Assembly: GCA_020638555.1 (NCBI GenBank)
Contig: JACKII010000001.1
Location: 186,001 to 250,000, forward strand
Reading direction: 5' to 3'
DNA length: 64,000 nucleotides
From: Alphaproteobacteria bacterium
GTDB taxonomy: Bacteria > Pseudomonadota > Alphaproteobacteria > Bin95
In this document: positions 37,678-46,366 of the stretch, one piece after another
Numbering within the stretch: position 1 is the stretch's first letter
How the letters are laid out: each line of letters opens with the position of its first letter
Program-made: the position numbers and the translations under genes
The notes under the pieces: generated by a model
Told to the model about the DNA's origin: nothing
The model's database searches: none
The model's input: only the letters and a program-made list of their open reading frames with translations

Positions 37678-38634
37678 ATGAAATTCGGCCTGCATTTCGG
37701 CTCGCGCGGCACGGCGGGCGAGCCCGATTCCCTGAAAGCCATCGCCCGGAAGGCGGAAGCCTGCGGCTTCACCCATTTCGGCATGAGCGACCATGTGGTG
37801 GTCGCGACCGAGGTGGACAGCGCCTACCCCTATTCCGAAACCGGCAAGTTCTTCGCCCAGGACAGCGGCGTCTCGCTGGAGACGATCACGGCGCTGAGTT
37901 TCGTTGCCAGCGCCACCAGCACCATCCGGCTGCTTTCCAGCGTGCTGGTCTTGCCGCACCGCCAGCCGGTGCTGGCGGCGAAAATGCTGGCGACGCTGGA
38001 CGTGCTCTCCAAGGGCCGGATGACGGTCGGCGTCGGCATCGGCTGGATGGCGGAGGAGATCGCACTGCTGGGCGGGCCGGAGTTCCGGCATCGCGCCCGT
38101 GCCTCCGAAGAGACGGTGGAGGCGTTCCGCGAACTGTGGACGGCTGGGCAACCGCGCTATCAAGGCGAGCACGTGCGCTTCGATCATCTGTTGTTCGCAC
38201 CGAAGCCGGTGCAGCGGGGCGGCCTGCCGGTCTGGGTCGGCGGCGAGGCGAAGGGGGCGCTCCGCCGCGCCGGCCGGCTGGCGGATGCCTGGTATCCGGT
38301 GGCCGCCCACCCGCGCTTTCCGCTGGATACGCCGACGCTTTATGGGGCGTCGCTGGACCAGGTGCGCACGGCGGCCGCGGATGCCGGCCGCGATCCGACG
38401 GCGGTGGAGGCGGCCCTGCTGGCCATCAAGTGCCGCGTCGGGCCGGAGCTGGCGGGCCGCGACGGCCGGCGCATGCCTTTCACCGGCAGCGCCCAGGCCA
38501 TTGTCGATGACATCGGCGCCTACCGCGCGGTGGGCCTGCAACATTTCCTGATCGGCGGCGACGGCGACGACCTGCCCCGGACGCTGGAACGCATGGAGGA
38601 ATTCCAGACCGAGGTGATGGCCAAGCTGGGATGA
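37678..38634 (+). CDS. LLM-class flavin-dependent oxidoreductase
   Basis: 318 residues, starting after AGGAGG. Bacterial luciferase-like TIM barrel: MKFGLHFGSRG, KAEACGFTHFGMSDHVVV, SSVLVLPHRQPVLAAKMLATLDVLSKGRMTVGVGIGWM, and GGLPVWVGGEAKGALRRAGRLADAWYP. Uses FMN or F420; the family style resembles the F420-dependent TIGR03619-type group, though F420 use in this organism is unproven. Substrate unknown. One of four LLM proteins in the window. Confidence 0.88.
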   Translation: MKFGLHFGSRGTAGEPDSLKAIARKAEACGFTHFGMSDHVVVATEVDSAYPYSETGKFFAQDSGVSLETITALSFVASATSTIRLLSSVLVLPHRQPVLAAKMLATLDVLSKGRMTVGVGIGWMAEEIALLGGPEFRHRARASEETVEAFRELWTAGQPRYQGEHVRFDHLLFAPKPVQRGGLPVWVGGEAKGALRRAGRLADAWYPVAAHPRFPLDTPTLYGASLDQVRTAAADAGRDPTAVEAALLAIKCRVGPELAGRDGRRMPFTGSAQAIVDDIGAYRAVGLQHFLIGGDGDDLPRTLERMEEFQTEVMAKLG

Positions 38635-38683
38635 GCGGGTTCGGTCTGACCAAGGCCCGCCCGCAGCCACGCTGCGCACACCC

Positions 38684-38810
38684 CGCTTTCCCGGACGCGG
38701 CAAAGCCGCGATCCGGGATCTCCCGCCGTGTCGAGGACCACCGTTCGGAGCGCACCCGCCATAGGGATCCCGGCCCTTGGCCCGCGCTGCGGGCGGCGGC
38801 CGGGAAAGCG
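38684..38810. repeat. intergenic dyad element (CGCTTTCCCGG type)
   Basis: Outer arms CGCTTTCCCGG (38684-38694) and CCGGGAAAGCG (38800-38810) are inverse complements. Inside are GACGCGGCAAAGCCGCGATC and GGGATCCCGGCCCTTGG. It shares the TTTCCCGG...GGGATC unit with the tandem pair at 28827-29084. It lies between convergent genes. Confidence 0.7.
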
Positions 38811-38854
38811 GTCGAATCTTGCTGCGGAAGTGGCGGCTCGGCGCAGGGACGGTC

Positions 38855-40498
38855 CTACCCCTCGCCGCGCAATTCCACCCGGCGGATTTTGCCGCTGATG
38901 GTCTTGGGCAACTCGTCGACGAAATAGATCCGGCGCGGATATTTGTAGGGCGCGGTCAGGTCCTTGCAGAAGTCCTGGATTTCCTGCGCCAGGTCCGGCG
39001 TGTCCGCATAGCCCTTGGCCAGGATGATATAGGCGGCCACCACCTGGCCGCGCAGCTCGTCCGGCTCGCCGATCACGGCGCTTTCGGCGACGGCCGGGTG
39101 TTCCAGCAACGCGCTTTCCACCTCGAACGGGCTGATGCGATAGCCGGCTGAGCCAATCAGGTCATCGGCGCGGCCGACGAACCAGAAATAGCCGTCTTCG
39201 TCACGAGTGGCGGTGTCGCCGGTGTAATAATAGCCGTGGCGGAACGCCTTGCGGTCCGGTGCGTCATCGCCGGTGTAATAGCCGCCGAACAGGCCGGGAG
39301 GCCAGGGATCGGTGATCTTACAGGCGATGTGACCGATTTCACCGGGCGGCATTTCCTTGCCGTCGTCATCCACCACCCGCATGTCGATGCCCGGCACCGG
39401 CTGGCCCATGGAGCCGGGCTTCACCGGCTGGTCCGGAAAGTTGGCGACGATGTTGATGGTTTCGGTCTGGCCATAGCCGTCGGCGATGGTGGTGCCGGTC
39501 TGCTCTTTCCAGTAGCGGATCACCTCCGGGTTCAGCGGCTCGCCGGCGCCGAGCGAGCGCCGCACCGACGACAGGTCGAACGGGGCCAGGTCCATCTGGG
39601 CGAACATGCGATAGGCGGTCGGCGGCGCGCAGAAGGTGGTGACGCCCAGCTTCTGGATGATCTCCAGATGCAGGACCGGATCGAAGCCGGCGCCATCGAA
39701 CAACACCACCGCCGAGCCGATCAGGAATTGCGGGAACAGCATGCCCCAGGCGGCCTTGGCCCAGCCGGTGTCGGTGAGCGTCCAGTGCACGTCGTCGCGG
39801 CGCAAATCCATCCAGAACAGGCCGGTGGAGGCGTGGGCCAGGCCATAGGCGAAGTCGCGCGGCACCATTTTCGGCAGCGCCGTCGTGCCGCTGGTGAAAT
39901 ACGCCATCATCATGTCGGTGGCTTTCACCGGCACGCGCTCGGCGATGACGGGAGAGGCGGCGGCGCACATTTCGTGCGAGGCCACCCAGCCGGGACGGGC
40001 ATCGCCGATCACCACGAAATGTTTCAGGGTGGGGCATTCGGCCCGGACCGCATCCACCTTGTCGCAATGCTCCGGCGTCACGATCACGCCGGTCGCCTTC
40101 GACTGGTTGACGCGGTAGGCGATGTCCTTGGCGGTCAGAAGCGTGGTGCCGGGCATGGAGATCGCGCCGATCTTCATCGCCCCGAACAGCGCGTCGTACC
40201 ATTCGGGGATGCGGTTGCCGATCAGGCAGACGAAGTCGCCCTTCTGCATGCCGAGCCCGGCCAGCCCGTTCGCGAACCGGTTCGAGCGTTCCGCCATCTC
40301 GGAATAGCGGATTTCCTGCACCTGCTGGCCGTCGCCGGAAATGGCGATGACGGCGGTCTTGTCGTGCTCCCGTCCCTGGCGGTCGATCACGTCATAGGCG
40401 AAGTTGAAATCCGGCGGGATCACGGGCTTGTAGGCTTGCACCGCGCTCTTGTAGGCGCGGTCGACGGCCAGGAAATCATAGAGATAGGGTTCGGACAT
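38855..40498 (-). CDS. acyl-CoA synthetase (AMP-forming, medium-chain type)
   Basis: 547 residues from the ATG at 40498; the long frame beyond it is antisense. ANL superfamily: P-loop YFTSGTTALPKMVPRDF, A5 motif ADGYGQTETINIVANFP, A7 YYTGDTATRDEDGYFWFVGRADDLIGSAGYRISPFEVE, A10 KTISGKIRR with the catalytic Lys. Overall style is that of medium-chain or acetoacetyl-type synthetases (ACSM-like) rather than acetyl-CoA synthetase. It makes acyl-AMP then acyl-CoA in the cytoplasm. Divergent from the beta-hydroxyacid dehydrogenase gene across 216 bp. Confidence 0.9.
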   Translation of the reverse strand: MSEPYLYDFLAVDRAYKSAVQAYKPVIPPDFNFAYDVIDRQGREHDKTAVIAISGDGQQVQEIRYSEMAERSNRFANGLAGLGMQKGDFVCLIGNRIPEWYDALFGAMKIGAISMPGTTLLTAKDIAYRVNQSKATGVIVTPEHCDKVDAVRAECPTLKHFVVIGDARPGWVASHEMCAAASPVIAERVPVKATDMMMAYFTSGTTALPKMVPRDFAYGLAHASTGLFWMDLRRDDVHWTLTDTGWAKAAWGMLFPQFLIGSAVVLFDGAGFDPVLHLEIIQKLGVTTFCAPPTAYRMFAQMDLAPFDLSSVRRSLGAGEPLNPEVIRYWKEQTGTTIADGYGQTETINIVANFPDQPVKPGSMGQPVPGIDMRVVDDDGKEMPPGEIGHIACKITDPWPPGLFGGYYTGDDAPDRKAFRHGYYYTGDTATRDEDGYFWFVGRADDLIGSAGYRISPFEVESALLEHPAVAESAVIGEPDELRGQVVAAYIILAKGYADTPDLAQEIQDFCKDLTAPYKYPRRIYFVDELPKTISGKIRRVELRGEG

Positions 40499-40714
40499 CA
40501 GGGCGGCTCCCGGTCGGTCAACGGCGATTTCACGCTTTCCTGGTAGCTTCGGCCAGCGGGGGCGGCTTGTAAAGCACCAGAACCGCACCGTCGGTGGCGG
40601 GCGAATATCGGCGGCGGGCAACAGGAGAATTGCCTCGCGGTCGCAGGGGCTGTCAGATAGGGACCGGACCGCCGGCCCCGGCCGGTGCCCTCGCGCGAAC
40701 GGTGGAGACGGGTC

Positions 40715-41530
40715 ATGGAACGGATCGGCTTTGTGGGTCTCGGCAATATGGGCAAGCCGATGGCCGAGAACCTGGCCCGCGCCGGCTTTCCCCTCACTGT
40801 CCTGGACCTCGACCCGAAGCCGGTGGCCGACCTGGTTGCCCTCGGCGCCACGGCGGCGGCCTCTCCGCGGGCGTTGGCGGAGGCAAGCGACATCATCTGC
40901 TCGGTGGTCATGAACGACCGGCAGACGCTGGACCTCTACCTGGACCCGGAGACCGGCATTCTGGCGGGCGCACGGCCCGGTTCGCTGATTATTATTCACA
41001 GCACGGTCAGCCTGGAGACCTGCCAGATCCTGGCGGAAGCGGCAAAGGCCAAAGGCGTGCACGTGATCGACGCGGCGGTGAGCGGGGCGGTCTCTGCCTC
41101 CAAGGCCGGCACGCTCACCATGATCGTCGGCGGGGACGAACGGGATGTGGACCGCGCCCGGCCGCTGTTCGAAGTGGTCGGCGACAAGATTTTTCACATG
41201 GGCGGCCTCGGCATGGGCCAGGCCGGCAAGATCTGCAACAACCTGATGTGTCTGGTGAACGTCCATGTCGCGCTGGAGGGCCTGCGCCTGGCCGAGGCCG
41301 CTGGCATCGACAAGGAAACCATGGTCCAGCTTGCCTCCGTCAGCTCCGGCCAAAGCTGGGCGTTGCAGAATCTGGGCCAGCTGGAAGACCTCGCCCGCAG
41401 CCATATGGGTCGCGAGCCGGATATGAGCATTTTCGGCCGCAAGGATATCTCGCTGGCCTCCAAGCTGGGCAAGGCGGTGGAGAGCGCGGTTCCGATCACC
41501 GATTTCGTGTTCGACCGGACGAAAAAGTGA
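40715..41530 (+). CDS. beta-hydroxyacid dehydrogenase (3-hydroxyisobutyrate dehydrogenase family)
   Basis: 271 residues from the ATG at 40715 with GGAG upstream. RIGFVGLGNMGKPMAENLARAGFPLTVLD is the signature and NAD(P) site; VSGAVSASKAGTLTMIVGGD contains the substrate-loop pattern (S-G-x-x-x-A-x-x-G-T-L); GAGQAGKICNN-like GMGQAGKICNNLM carries the catalytic Lys. FGRKDISLASKLGKAV follows. The family covers 3-hydroxyisobutyrate, tartronate semialdehyde and related acids; the exact acid is not fixed. Confidence 0.9.
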   Translation: MERIGFVGLGNMGKPMAENLARAGFPLTVLDLDPKPVADLVALGATAAASPRALAEASDIICSVVMNDRQTLDLYLDPETGILAGARPGSLIIIHSTVSLETCQILAEAAKAKGVHVIDAAVSGAVSASKAGTLTMIVGGDERDVDRARPLFEVVGDKIFHMGGLGMGQAGKICNNLMCLVNVHVALEGLRLAEAAGIDKETMVQLASVSSGQSWALQNLGQLEDLARSHMGREPDMSIFGRKDISLASKLGKAVESAVPITDFVFDRTKK

Positions 41531-41620
41531 CGTGTCGGCCATTTGCGGGCCAAGACGAGCCGCTGGCTTGGCCGCGCACGCCGGGATAGGTTTTCGGCAA
41601 CAGCCATTGGAGAAACGCCC

Positions 41621-42370
41621 ATGCCCTTTTTCGAACACGGCCAAACGCGCATCCATTACCAGGAGGCAGGCTCCGGTTTTCCGTTGCTGGTGATCCCGGG
41701 CGGCGGCCTGAACGGCACGATGGCCGGGCTGGACGCCACGCACCCGTTCAATCCGTTGACGGAATTTGCGGACGAATACCGCGTCATCACGCTCGACACC
41801 CGCAACGCCAATGCCGGTCAGACCACCGGGCCGCTGGAGATCGAGCGGCCCTGGGATTCCCATACCGACGACCAACTCGCCCTGCTGGACCATCTGGGCG
41901 TCGACCGGTTCCTGCTGCTGGGCTTCTGCATCGGCGGGCCGATGAACTGGAACATGCTGAAGCGGGTCGGCGACCGGGTCGTGGCCGCGGTCATGGCCCA
42001 ACCGAGCGGCCATCGCGCCTCCATGCCGGACCAGTTCTTCCAGCGCAACATCACCGGCTGGGCACCGGGTCTTTGCGAAGCCCGGGACGACGTCACCATG
42101 GCCGACTGCGAGGCCTTCCTGTCGGCCATGTACCGCCGCAACCCGGATTTCGTCTACACGGTCAGCCGCGATTTCGTTAGCGCCTGCCGGACGCCGGTGC
42201 TGGTGCTGCCGGACGATATCGACCCGCATCCTTACGAGGTGGCGATGGAAGTGGCCATGCTGGCGCCGAACAGCCAGGTCAGCCTCTACCCCTGGAAAGA
42301 CCCGGTCGAGCGCATCCCTCTGGCGGTGCGCCACATCCGCACTTTTCTGAAGGCGAACCGGCCGGCCTGA
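41621..42370 (+). CDS. alpha/beta hydrolase with Cys nucleophile
   Basis: 249 residues. GFPLLVIPGGGLNGTMAGLD holds the oxyanion loop, and GFCIGGPMNWNML has the nucleophile elbow G-x-C-x-G-G, where Cys replaces the usual Ser, as in dienelactone hydrolase. LVLPDDIDPHP carries a candidate acid and His near residues 210-216. No clear catalytic His near the C-terminus, where WKDPVERIPLAVRHIRTFL ends. The role may be a thiol hydrolase or a non-catalytic relative. Downstream of the dehydrogenase gene, 90 bases, same direction, so they may share a transcript. Confidence 0.82.
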   Translation: MPFFEHGQTRIHYQEAGSGFPLLVIPGGGLNGTMAGLDATHPFNPLTEFADEYRVITLDTRNANAGQTTGPLEIERPWDSHTDDQLALLDHLGVDRFLLLGFCIGGPMNWNMLKRVGDRVVAAVMAQPSGHRASMPDQFFQRNITGWAPGLCEARDDVTMADCEAFLSAMYRRNPDFVYTVSRDFVSACRTPVLVLPDDIDPHPYEVAMEVAMLAPNSQVSLYPWKDPVERIPLAVRHIRTFLKANRPA

Positions 42371-42534
42371 CGCGGGTCGCCTCTTCCGGGCCGGGATTTC
42401 GACTCAGGTGAGGGGGTTCAGTCCGCACTCCGAATTGGGTAATATGGTACGGTTATCGCCTTGGTCCCCACCGGTGCGAAGGCGGGGGCTTCCGCGAGTG
42501 TGCGTTGTCACCTCAAACGACGGGAAGGTATCGT

Positions 42535-44250
42535 ATGGCGAAATCCGTTGCGGACGTGGTGGTCGAAACCCTGGTAGCCGCTGGCGCGGCCCGGTGCTGG
42601 GGTATTGTCGGCGACACCATCAACCATTTCACCGATGCAATCCGCCGGTCCGACCTGCGCTGGATGCATGTGCGTCACGAGGAAGTGGGGGCTTTCGCCG
42701 CCGGCGCCGAGGCCTATGCCACCGGCGAACTGGCGGTGTGCGCCGGTACGTGCGGCCCCGGCAGCCTGCATTTCGTCAACGGCATTTTCGAAAGCCATCG
42801 CAATGGCGCGCCGGTGGTGCTGATTGCATCGGATGTGGCGCGGACCGAAATGGGGCTGGATTTCCCGCAACATGTCGACCAGCGCAAAATCTACGAACAG
42901 TGCAGCGTGTTCTGCGAGGCGATCAGCCACCCGGATCAGGCGCGGCGGATCACGGCAATGGCGGCCCAGGCAGCGCTGACCAGCCGCGGTGTTGCCGTGG
43001 TGATCGTCAATGGCGATCTGTTCCCGCAGAAGACCGACGATGCCCACCCCTGGTCCGTGCACCGGCCGCAACCGGTGGTGCGCCCGTCCGACGCGGAACT
43101 GGACGCTCTGGCAGAGTGCCTGAATGCGGCCCCGGCCGTGACGATCTATGGCGGCATCGGCGCGCGGGCGGCCGGTCCGGAAGTGGTGCGCCTGGCGGAG
43201 GCGTTGCAGGCTCCGGTCGTTCACTCCAGCCGCGGCAAGGAATTCCTGGAGCCGAACAATCCCTGCAATATCGGCATGACCGGCATTCTCGGCAACAGGG
43301 CCGGGGCTGACGCCATGGACCAGGCGGACATTGTTCTGTGCCTGGGGACGAATTTTGCCTGGACGCAGTTCTACCCGGCCGCGGACCGCATCATCCAGAT
43401 CGACACCGACCCGACCCATCTGGGTCGGCGGACGCCGGTGCGCATGGGGCTGGCCGGCGATGTCGGCGACACGATCCGGGCGCTGCTGCCCCGCCTGAAG
43501 CCTCGCAGCGACAGTGGCCATTTGGAGCGGGCGCTGGCGCAATGGGCCAAGGATCGGGAAGGATACGCCCGCGAGGGAGAGCAGCCGGACCCGACTCTGA
43601 TTCACCCGCAGACCCTGACCCGCACTCTCGACCGGTTGGCGGCGGCCGATGCGATCTTCACCGCCGACGGTGGTTCGCCCATGGCGTGGTTGCTGCGGCA
43701 CCTCACGGCCAATGGCCAGCGTCAGTTCCTGACCAGCCTGATGCACGGAACCATGGCCAACGCCTATCCCCAGGCCATGGGCATGGCGGCGGCGTTTCCC
43801 GACCGGCAGGTGATCGCCATGTGCGGCGATGGCGGCATGACCATGCTGATGGGCGACCTTCTGACGCTGGTGCAGGAAAACCTGCCGGTAAAGCTGGTGG
43901 TGTTCAACAACGGCACGTTGGGCTTTGTCGAAATGGAACAGCGGGTCGAAGGCTTGCTGGACGCGTTCACGGACCTGAAAAACCCCAACTTCGCCAAACT
44001 GGCGGAGGTCTGCGGCCTGAAGGGCTGGCGGGTGGAGAATGCCAACGATCTGGAAGGCGCCATGGGCGAGTGGCTCTCTGCGGAAGGCCCGGCACTGCTG
44101 GATGTGACGGTGAACCGGATGGAACTGGTCATGCCGCCGGAAGTCCAGATTGGCCAGGTGGCCTCCACGGCCCTGTTCGGGGTCAAGGCCATCCTGGATG
44201 GCCGCACGCGGGAGGTGGTGTCGCTGTTGCGTGACAACTTCCTGCGCTGA
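42535..44250 (+). CDS. poxB: pyruvate dehydrogenase (quinone)/pyruvate oxidase, PoxB family
   Basis: ThDP- and FAD-dependent flavoenzyme converting pyruvate to acetate and CO2 and passing electrons to ubiquinone at the inner membrane. 571 residues against 572 in E. coli, with close similarity: GIVGDTINHFTDAIRR, RHEEVGAFAAGAEA, GELAVCAGTCGPGSLHFVNGIFESHRN, FNNGTLGFVEMEQR, and GDGGMTMLMGDLLTLVQENLPVKLVVF, the ThDP GDG motif. The C-terminus (ILDGRTREVVSLLRDNFLR) is the membrane-binding amphipathic end in E. coli. ATG at 42535 with GGGAAGG upstream. A related oxidase of another 2-oxoacid cannot be excluded. Confidence 0.9.
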   Translation: MAKSVADVVVETLVAAGAARCWGIVGDTINHFTDAIRRSDLRWMHVRHEEVGAFAAGAEAYATGELAVCAGTCGPGSLHFVNGIFESHRNGAPVVLIASDVARTEMGLDFPQHVDQRKIYEQCSVFCEAISHPDQARRITAMAAQAALTSRGVAVVIVNGDLFPQKTDDAHPWSVHRPQPVVRPSDAELDALAECLNAAPAVTIYGGIGARAAGPEVVRLAEALQAPVVHSSRGKEFLEPNNPCNIGMTGILGNRAGADAMDQADIVLCLGTNFAWTQFYPAADRIIQIDTDPTHLGRRTPVRMGLAGDVGDTIRALLPRLKPRSDSGHLERALAQWAKDREGYAREGEQPDPTLIHPQTLTRTLDRLAAADAIFTADGGSPMAWLLRHLTANGQRQFLTSLMHGTMANAYPQAMGMAAAFPDRQVIAMCGDGGMTMLMGDLLTLVQENLPVKLVVFNNGTLGFVEMEQRVEGLLDAFTDLKNPNFAKLAEVCGLKGWRVENANDLEGAMGEWLSAEGPALLDVTVNRMELVMPPEVQIGQVASTALFGVKAILDGRTREVVSLLRDNFLR

Positions 44251-44364
44251 TCCCGGGGCAGATCGGCCCGGCACGGCGGGCGGAAGGACGGGAGGCTCTG
44301 CCCCCGGCGACCCGATGCGTCTATGCTGGCCGCCCGGACCCTTTGCCTTGCGAGGTCGTGCCCC

Positions 44365-45261
44365 ATGCAGATCGGCTACAGTATTCCTTCCAACCGCGGT
44401 GTCGCCGATCCGGTGGCGCTGCTGGCGCTCGCCAAGACGGCGGAGGCGCTCGGATGTCACAGCGTCTGGGTGAGCGAGCACCTGTTCCACTCCGCCTATG
44501 TGGCCGAACGGTTGGGCGACCGGCCCTATTGGGACCCGCTGACCATGCTGACGGCGGCGGCCTGCGCCACGTCGCGGGTGCGGCTCGGGACGTCGGTGCT
44601 GGTGCTGCCCTGGCATGATCCGCCGCGGCTGGGCAAGATGATCGCGACGCTCGATCATCTCTCCGGCGGGCGGGTGGATTTCGGCGTCGGCGTCGCCACC
44701 ACCGAGGACGAGTTCAACAATCTGGGCGTGGATTTCAAAACCCGCGGCAAACGCACCAACGAGGTGCTGGGGGCGCTCCAGGCGCTCTGGACCCAGGACG
44801 TGCCGGAATTCCAGGGCGAGTTCTACACCTATAGCGGCCTGAAATTTGCGCCGAAGCCCCTCCAAAAGCCCTACCCGCCCATCCTGGTCGGTGGCTCCAG
44901 CCCGGCGGCGCTCAGGCGGATCGTGCGCTATGGCGATGGCTGGCACACGCTGCGGCAGTCGCCGGACGAGTTCGCGGCGGGCCTCGCGCGCCTGAAGGAC
45001 ATGATGGCGGAGGCGGGGCGCGATCCGGCGGTGCTCAAGACCTCGATCAGCCTGGAACTGCGCTTCGACGACACCGCACCTTCGCGGCCGGCGAACGAGC
45101 GCCGCGGCCTGAGCGGGACGGATAGCGACGTGGCGGAGACCCTGCGCGCCTTCCGCGATGCCGGCGTTGGCGAGGCGGTGATCTCCATTGCCAGCGCCGA
45201 CACGGCCGAGCACGAGGCGATGCTGACGCGGCTGATGACCAGGGTCGCGCCGCAGATCTGA
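44365..45261 (+). CDS. LLM-class flavin-dependent oxidoreductase
   Basis: 298 residues from the ATG at 44365. It has VWVSEHLFHSAYVAERLGDRPYWDPLTMLTAAACATSRVRLGTSVLVLP, GGRVDFGVGVATTEDEFNNLG and PKPLQKPYPPILVGGSSPAALRR, a normal luciferase-like barrel with the flavin-binding strands. N-terminal 14 residues of the longer frame are unlikely to be translated. Together with the next gene it forms a co-directional pair across a repeat element. Substrate unknown. Confidence 0.87.
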   Translation: MQIGYSIPSNRGVADPVALLALAKTAEALGCHSVWVSEHLFHSAYVAERLGDRPYWDPLTMLTAAACATSRVRLGTSVLVLPWHDPPRLGKMIATLDHLSGGRVDFGVGVATTEDEFNNLGVDFKTRGKRTNEVLGALQALWTQDVPEFQGEFYTYSGLKFAPKPLQKPYPPILVGGSSPAALRRIVRYGDGWHTLRQSPDEFAAGLARLKDMMAEAGRDPAVLKTSISLELRFDDTAPSRPANERRGLSGTDSDVAETLRAFRDAGVGEAVISIASADTAEHEAMLTRLMTRVAPQI

Positions 45262-45288
45262 GATCCTGAACGGCATGGTGTCTCCCGG

Positions 45289-45400
45289 ACGGTGCGAAGC
45301 GCCGATCCGGGACCGCTTGTGGCGTGCGAACACCGCCGCTGCCGGTGTTCGAAGTATGAGACCGGCCCCGGTTCGGCGCTTCGCATCGCCCGGGGAACAA
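45289..45400. repeat. intergenic dyad element, copy 3
   Basis: Starts GTGTCTCCCGGACGGTGCGA and ends GCCCGGGGAACAA, with CGAACACCGCCGCTGCCGGTGTTCG as an inner dyad, the same core as in copy 2. Unlike most copies it lies between two co-directional genes. Confidence 0.7.
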
Positions 45401-45482
45401 GTCCTTCGCGGCTTTGGCGGCAGGCGCTATGCTGGCGGGCAAACGGCCCGGCAAGGCCGCACCGATCCGAGGAATCCCCATC

Positions 45483-46352
45483 ATGGCCATGCAATACGGC
45501 GCCTTCTTTCCCACCCGCGACATGCCCGCCGACCGCGTTGCGATTCGCGACTGGGCCCAGGCGGCCGAGGCGCTGGGCTTCGCCTATATCGAGGTCTCCG
45601 ATCACGTGCTGGGGGCCGACCGCGCGGCGATTCCCGGCTTCGAAGGCCCCTATGACGCGGACGACAGCTTCCACGAGACCTTCACCACCATCGCCTATAT
45701 GGCGGCCATCACGGAAAAGGTGGGTTTCGCCAGTGGCGTGCTGATCCTGCCGCAGCGCCAGACCGCCCTGGTGGCAAAGCAGGCGGCGCAGGTGGATATT
45801 CTCTGCGGCGGCCGGCTCCGGCTTGGCATTGGCGTTGGCTGGAACCCGGTGGAATATGCGGCGCTGGGCGAGGACTGGGCGACCCGCGGCCGCAAGCAGG
45901 AAGAGCAGGTGCAGTTGCTGAACCGCTATTGGTGCGAGCGCACGGTGACGTTCGCGGGCGAGTTCGACCAAGTGGCGCACGCGGGAGTCAACCCGCTGCC
46001 GATCCAACGGCCGATCCCGGTCTGGTTCGGCGGCGGCGTCGATGCGGTGCTGAAGCGGGCGGCGAAATACGGCGCCGGCTGGATCCCGCTCGGCAATCCC
46101 GGCCGCACCAGCATGGGCATGCTGGAGAAATTGCACGGCTATCTGGCCGCCGAAGGCCGCGACCCGGCCAATTTCGGGGTCGAGGCCTGGATCCGCCACA
46201 ATCTGGGCGGGCCGGAGGATTGGCGCCGGGCGGTCGACACCTGGCGCGACGCCGGCGCCAGCCACGCCACTTTCTACACATCCGGCCAGGGCGTTGGCGG
46301 CGTCGATGCGCAAATCGCCGAGATGCGCAAGTTCGTTGAGGCGATGGGCTGA
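45483..46352 (+). CDS. LLM-class F420-dependent-type oxidoreductase
   Basis: 289 residues from the ATG at 45483 (a second ATG two codons on). MQYGAFFPTRDMPADRVAIRDWAQAAEALGFAYIEVSDHVLG, CGGRLRLGIGVGWNPVEYAALGEDW, RPIPVWFGGGVDAVLKRAAKYGAGWIPLG are typical of the TIGR03619/F420-type luciferase-like family. The next gene starts 14 bases after its stop, so the two are probably co-transcribed. Confidence 0.88.
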   Translation: MAMQYGAFFPTRDMPADRVAIRDWAQAAEALGFAYIEVSDHVLGADRAAIPGFEGPYDADDSFHETFTTIAYMAAITEKVGFASGVLILPQRQTALVAKQAAQVDILCGGRLRLGIGVGWNPVEYAALGEDWATRGRKQEEQVQLLNRYWCERTVTFAGEFDQVAHAGVNPLPIQRPIPVWFGGGVDAVLKRAAKYGAGWIPLGNPGRTSMGMLEKLHGYLAAEGRDPANFGVEAWIRHNLGGPEDWRRAVDTWRDAGASHATFYTSGQGVGGVDAQIAEMRKFVEAMG

Positions 46353-46366
46353 AGGAGCGGGGTCAG

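Noticed and set aside
42440..42500. GGTCCCCACCGGTGCGAAGGC as another intergenic element copy
   Set aside because: It shares words with the GC-rich dyad elements but has no second arm and no convincing match.
42508..45333. Minus-strand frame of 941 codons
   Set aside because: It lies fully antisense to poxB and an LLM gene; long antisense frames are expected in such GC-rich DNA. Sequence is His/Gln/Arg-rich without domain motifs.
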